This document shows positions 6,485-9,386 of a DNA stretch of 9,386 bases, piece by piece (position 1 is the first letter of the stretch; every line of letters begins with the position of its first letter). Location: the NCBI GenBank assembly GCA_043810345.1, contig JBDROF010000026.1, forward strand, positions 1 through 9,386, written 5' to 3'. The notes under the pieces were generated by a model that searched no databases, was not told where the DNA came from, and saw only the letters and a list, made by a program, of their open reading frames with translations. Both the position numbers and the translations under genes were made by a program. This DNA is from QYOJ01 sp043810345 (GTDB taxonomy: Bacteria > Bacteroidota > Bacteroidia > Bacteroidales > FEN-979).

Positions 6485-8506
6485 CTAATATTTCAGGAAT
6501 TTAGCCGTACCCACGCCTCTGTCGTTGCCGAAGAACTTCACAAAATAGACTCCGGCCCTGAGCATGTTGATGGGGAGTGTGAGTTTAAGGGTAGCTATAT
6601 TACTGACTGACATGACCTCCTGACCCATGCTGTTGTAAACGGCGATACGGGTGATCTGGTCGAGGTGTTCAAAAGTGATCTGATCAGATACAGGATTGGG
6701 GTAGAATTTTACCCAGGTGTTGCCCACCTCCTGGATAGCCAGTCCACCAATTGCATCTCCTGAATAGACCATCACAGGCAACCCTACGGCTGAATCACCA
6801 CTTTCGGCGATCGGCGTCACCTCAAAGGCGATGTATTTTCCGATTTCGGCAGTCTGTGTGGTGTAGGTCTTGGCAGTGGCATCCGTGATCTCCGTGAGGT
6901 TGGTTCCGGAATTATCATCGGCCCAGTACCATTTGAAAGTAGATTCACCTTCCGGGATCCCGTTGACATTTTCATAGGTATAAACACCGGTCAGTTCGTT
7001 GCCAACGATAAGGGTCCCATCAATTCTCAGGTCGTATGCCCATGGTGGCGTAGGAATATTAGGATCCTTGTTGTCATACCAGCAATAGTATATATTCTGG
7101 ACACCACCAGTGGTATCCAGCAAATCATACTTCCTGTTGGGGCCGCCACCGGGGAATTCAGAGGTACCCCAGTCGCCATTAAACCGGAATTTGAATTCAA
7201 GCGGAGAACCACCGATATTGATGGTATCAATCATCTTAGTGATGACATAGATTTCGTCACTCCCACGGTCGAAGCATACATCGTACGCGCCCCATCCGTT
7301 GAAGTTGCCGGCGATGTCGAGGTAATCTACAGCCGGATCAAAATGTCCGGCAGATATCTGATACGACATGTTGCACTGGAACAACATCGGGATGGTGGCC
7401 GGGTTGAAATCGTTGTAGATATTATAGACTGTCATCGGGTGATCCGGAGCGAGGAACATCCGGTTCGGACCTCCACCAGGGAACTCAGATGTATTCCAGT
7501 CACCATTGATCCGGTACTTGTACTCATAGATGGTACCGGCATCGAGGGTATAACCGATCTCATATACAAAGGATGTATCAACCCGTGTCATGGCGCCCGA
7601 TCCGCCCCAACCGTTCATGCTTCCGGCCAGATCCAGGAAGTCAAGATCAGGTTTGAAGGTCCCCAGTCCCACCTGATAGGTCATATCACACTGGAAAAGG
7701 ACTTCGTTGATCGGGTCGTCATTCCACCATACATCGATGGAAACCACTCCTGGTACTGCAGTGTATGGCCGGATCACATCTTCATTCACATCTTCATTGA
7801 TCCTGAAATGTACATTGTAGACCACACCTGAGTCGAGCCCCTCTTCGAGCGTTCCTGTGTAAATAAGACTCACACTGGGGTCGAGAAGGATCGGTTCGAA
7901 CCGTTGGGCTACGATGGCATAAACGTCATCGGCGAGCGGATCAAAGATCCCTTCTAAGGCAGCTTTATTCATATTCACCTTAAAGGAGAACTTTGGATCG
8001 GTTGACGTATAGGCAAGCGGGATGAAAAAGTCGAAGCATTCCGATCCCGGATTTGGAGAGGGTCCGACAGGCCCATCTCTTCCATCTTTGGAATCCCATT
8101 GACCGTCATTGAAAACGGCACAAATATGGGTTACGATGGTACCGGCTTCGATGCCATAGAAAGCGGCGGGATTGTATGCTATCGAATAAGTTCCATCTCC
8201 ATTGGGTGTCAGGTGTGGGGACTGTCCGTTTGCACCAACGGCATTGTATTCCACCACGTTCTGCCAGTTATTTCCGCCAATGGTTACTCCCGAATGCATG
8301 TAAACAAGGGGTACACCTACCAGGGAACCGGCCTGGTAACATGCCATTTCGGGGTTGAAGGTGAGGATAATGTCATCAAACACGGTTGCGCCGGCCGGCT
8401 CTACGGTGATTGCGTCGGGCATTTGTGCCTGGGAAACATTCAATACTGCTGCTAATGCAAAGAGCATAAGCAGGCTTTTTACACAATTCAAAGTAAATTT
8501 TCTCAT
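6485..8506 (-). CDS. Secreted SusE/SusF-like starch-binding protein with T9SS sorting domain
   Basis: A 673-aa non-catalytic, probably surface-exposed glycan-binding protein. Residue order: signal peptide 1-28 (ends VSQAQ, no lipobox); an N-terminal beta module about 36-160 with VYMHSGV, similar to the first module of the adjacent GH13 enzyme; a divergent module about 172-262 (FSFKVNMN); two close tandem modules at 270-365 (LFQCDMTY, LDLAGSMNGW, GDWNTSEFPGGGPNR) and 375-478 (LFQCNMSY, LDIAGNFNGW, GDWGTSEFPGGGPNR); an Ig-like domain about 492-583; T9SS type-A domain about 595-673 (FYPNPVSD, terminal FLKY). The repeated modules resemble CBM/E-set starch-binding domains of SusE and SusF, and their tryptophans could stack on glucan rings; this is inferred from resemblance and gene context. 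It lacks the GH13 catalytic motifs. The start at 8506 fits the signal peptide. The gene leads the leftward arm, 168 bp before the amylase, and diverges from the SusC-like gene. Confidence 0.85.
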   Translation of the reverse strand: MRKFTLNCVKSLLMLFALAAVLNVSQAQMPDAITVEPAGATVFDDIILTFNPEMACYQAGSLVGVPLVYMHSGVTIGGNNWQNVVEYNAVGANGQSPHLTPNGDGTYSIAYNPAAFYGIEAGTIVTHICAVFNDGQWDSKDGRDGPVGPSPNPGSECFDFFIPLAYTSTDPKFSFKVNMNKAALEGIFDPLADDVYAIVAQRFEPILLDPSVSLIYTGTLEEGLDSGVVYNVHFRINEDVNEDVIRPYTAVPGVVSIDVWWNDDPINEVLFQCDMTYQVGLGTFKPDLDFLDLAGSMNGWGGSGAMTRVDTSFVYEIGYTLDAGTIYEYKYRINGDWNTSEFPGGGPNRMFLAPDHPMTVYNIYNDFNPATIPMLFQCNMSYQISAGHFDPAVDYLDIAGNFNGWGAYDVCFDRGSDEIYVITKMIDTINIGGSPLEFKFRFNGDWGTSEFPGGGPNRKYDLLDTTGGVQNIYYCWYDNKDPNIPTPPWAYDLRIDGTLIVGNELTGVYTYENVNGIPEGESTFKWYWADDNSGTNLTEITDATAKTYTTQTAEIGKYIAFEVTPIAESGDSAVGLPVMVYSGDAIGGLAIQEVGNTWVKFYPNPVSDQITFEHLDQITRIAVYNSMGQEVMSVSNIATLKLTLPINMLRAGVYFVKFFGNDRGVGTAKFLKY
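7130..7177 (-). repeat. Internal module repeat, copy B (GDWGTSEFPGGGPNR)
   Basis: It encodes residues 444-459, the counterpart of copy A in the second tandem module. Only one residue differs within the 15-residue block (N to G), while the rest of the module is much more diverged. This loop is therefore probably structural or ligand-contacting. Confidence 0.7.
7457..7504 (-). repeat. Internal module repeat, copy A (GDWNTSEFPGGGPNR)
   Basis: It encodes residues 335-350 of the starch-binding protein, the most conserved part of the first of two close tandem modules. The matching segment of the second module lies 327 bp further along the gene, so a whole module was probably duplicated. The DNA of the two copies is similar but not identical, which suggests an older event under selection. 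Confidence 0.7.
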
Positions 8507-8639
8507 TCGATTCAGTTTTAGTTATACGTATTGATTGCCTTTTTAATACACAAATATACTTATTCCCTGATTAATATTGTCAATTTGTATATTATTTTTT
8601 ATTTTTACACAAAAGATATCCAAATTAAAAATAAAGGCT
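8507..8639. promoter_or_regulatory. Divergent intergenic region between starch-binding gene and susC-like gene
   Basis: A 133-bp AT-rich region from which both arms of the locus diverge, so it should carry both promoters and any shared operator. The leftward promoter candidate is the -7 box at 8551-8558. For the rightward gene no full TAnnTTTG box with a well-spaced -33 was found; a TTTG at 8584-8587 has no matching -7 partner. A short inverted pair, ACAAAT at 8550-8555 and ATTTGT at 8583-8588, is seen but is too short to call an operator. Confidence 0.55.
8551..8558 (-). promoter_or_regulatory. Candidate -7 box for the leftward starch-binding gene
   Basis: Minus-strand TATATTTG fits TAnnTTTG exactly, 44 bases before the ATG at 8506. 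A TTGACA-like segment lies upstream on the same strand, with its TTG at 8583-8581 and a 22-base spacer, slightly long for a Bacteroidota -33/-7 pair. The predicted leader is roughly 35-40 nt. Confidence 0.45.
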
Positions 8640-9386
8640 ATGAGGAAAATTGTACGATTGAAGACCTTGTTCCTTTCGATGGCAATGGTCCTTGGCTGGT
8701 TGACCGGTTTTGCACAAACCGGCGTGGTTACAGGGGTTGTGACCGATGGCCAGACAGGCGAATCCATTCCAGGTGCCAACGTGTTCATAGAGGGAACGAC
8801 CATTGGGGTGTCCAGCAACATGGATGGACAATACTCCTTTGACGCACCTGTAGGGAAACAGGCGCTTGTATGCAGTTATATCGGGTATACGACCATGACT
8901 GTGGAAATAATGGTTGTCAGGGGTGAAACGGTGATCCGGAATTTCAAGATCGCTGAGGATAACCTGCAACTCGATGAGATTGTTGTCGTGGGATATGGGA
9001 CAGAACGGAAGCGTAATATCACCAGCTCCATTACCACGGTAAAAGCCCAGGAGATTGAGTCTATTCCGGTGGAGAACTTCGGGAAAGCATTGCAGGGCAG
9101 GACTCCGGGGGTACAGATCACCTCCGATAACGGATTGCCGGGAGGGGCGGTCACCTTCCGGGTTCGTGGGACCTCTTCCATTCTGGCCAGCAGTGAACCT
9201 CTTTACGTCGTAGACGGGGTTCCAGCCATCTCAGGAAGTTTCACCAACGAATCAGGGTTCCCGGACAAATCAAATGTGCTCGCCCAGATCGATCCGACGG
9301 ATATCGCTTCGATCGAGATTTTGAAAGATGCTGCCGCAGCCGCCATTTACGGAGCAAGATCAGCCAACGGGGTGGTACTGATCACG
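8640..9386 (+). CDS. SusC/RagA-family TonB-linked outer-membrane protein, N-terminal part
   Basis: The first 249 codons of a gene that runs off the window end; full-length relatives are about 1000 aa. SusC-type proteins are TonB-dependent outer-membrane barrels that import oligosaccharides together with a SusD lipoprotein lid. Visible parts: signal peptide 1-25 or 26 (MRKIVRLK, hydrophobic core, GFAQ); a carboxypeptidase-regulatory-like beta domain about 28-105 (GVVTDGQTGESIPGANV, with SNMDGQYSF); the family signature DEIVVVGYG at 112-120; the plug domain from about 125, with ALQGRTPGVQI at 150-160, YVVDGVP at 189-195 and EILKDAAAAAIYGARSANG at 226-244. The ATG at 8640 is chosen for the signal peptide; AAAGG at 8633-8637 is a close, weak ribosome site. 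It diverges from the starch-binding/GH13 arm, which suggests alpha-glucan as substrate. A susD gene is expected downstream but is outside the window. Confidence 0.95.
   Translation, partial: MRKIVRLKTLFLSMAMVLGWLTGFAQTGVVTGVVTDGQTGESIPGANVFIEGTTIGVSSNMDGQYSFDAPVGKQALVCSYIGYTTMTVEIMVVRGETVIRNFKIAEDNLQLDEIVVVGYGTERKRNITSSITTVKAQEIESIPVENFGKALQGRTPGVQITSDNGLPGGAVTFRVRGTSSILASSEPLYVVDGVPAISGSFTNESGFPDKSNVLAQIDPTDIASIEILKDAAAAAIYGARSANGVVLIT

Noticed and set aside
7343..7831. Open plus-strand frame of 162 codons inside the starch-binding gene
   Set aside because: It is antisense to well-supported tandem modules, has no start context, and reads as a shadow frame.
8584..8607. Rightward promoter for the SusC-like gene (TTTG at 8584, TATTTTTA at 8600)
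   Set aside because: The spacing is only 12 bases and the -7 candidate lacks the final G; not good enough to annotate separately.
8531..8842. Plus-strand frame of 103 codons across the divergent promoter region
   Set aside because: It overlaps the signal peptide and first domain of the SusC-like gene in another frame; its first third is low-complexity AT-rich sequence.

Overview
The window looks like a stretch of a Bacteroidota chromosome, probably a free-living or anaerobic-digester type member of the Bacteroidales or a near relative. Four things point there: the start of a SusC/RagA-type TonB-linked outer-membrane protein, two secreted proteins ending in type IX secretion (T9SS) type-A sorting domains (YPNP motif, terminal KY), TAnnTTTG-type -7 promoter boxes ahead of several genes, and poor Shine-Dalgarno sites. 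The assignment is by inference; there is no rRNA or other taxonomic marker here.

Left part (1-3492, + strand): a large exported helical-repeat (TPR-like) protein of unknown function is followed after 4 bp by a peptidase E (PepE, family S51) with a complete Ser-Asp-His triad. The two are probably co-transcribed. pepE ends 1 bp before the end of the convergent amylase gene, and no terminator is visible between them.

Middle and right part (3494-9386): this is a starch / alpha-glucan utilisation locus with two arms leaving a 133-bp AT-rich region. Leftward (- strand) runs a 673-aa secreted starch-binding protein with SusE/SusF-like modules, then a 940-aa secreted GH13 alpha-amylase-family enzyme. 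Both have a signal peptide without a lipobox and a T9SS tail, so they should be exported and attached to the cell surface by T9SS rather than as lipoproteins. Rightward (+ strand) starts a SusC-like transporter that runs off the window end. The likely scheme is that the starch-binding protein captures alpha-glucan at the surface, the GH13 enzyme cleaves it, and the SusC-type pore imports the oligosaccharides. A SusD partner would be expected just past the window.

The 168-bp gap between the two leftward genes holds two copies of a palindromic repeat (GGGCAATTCATGAATTGCCC core). One is a perfect 36-bp palindrome that could act as a terminator or mRNA-processing hairpin, and a -7-like box then precedes the amylase. 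Together they suggest the two genes may be expressed at different levels. No tRNA, rRNA, CRISPR array or complete insertion sequence was seen.
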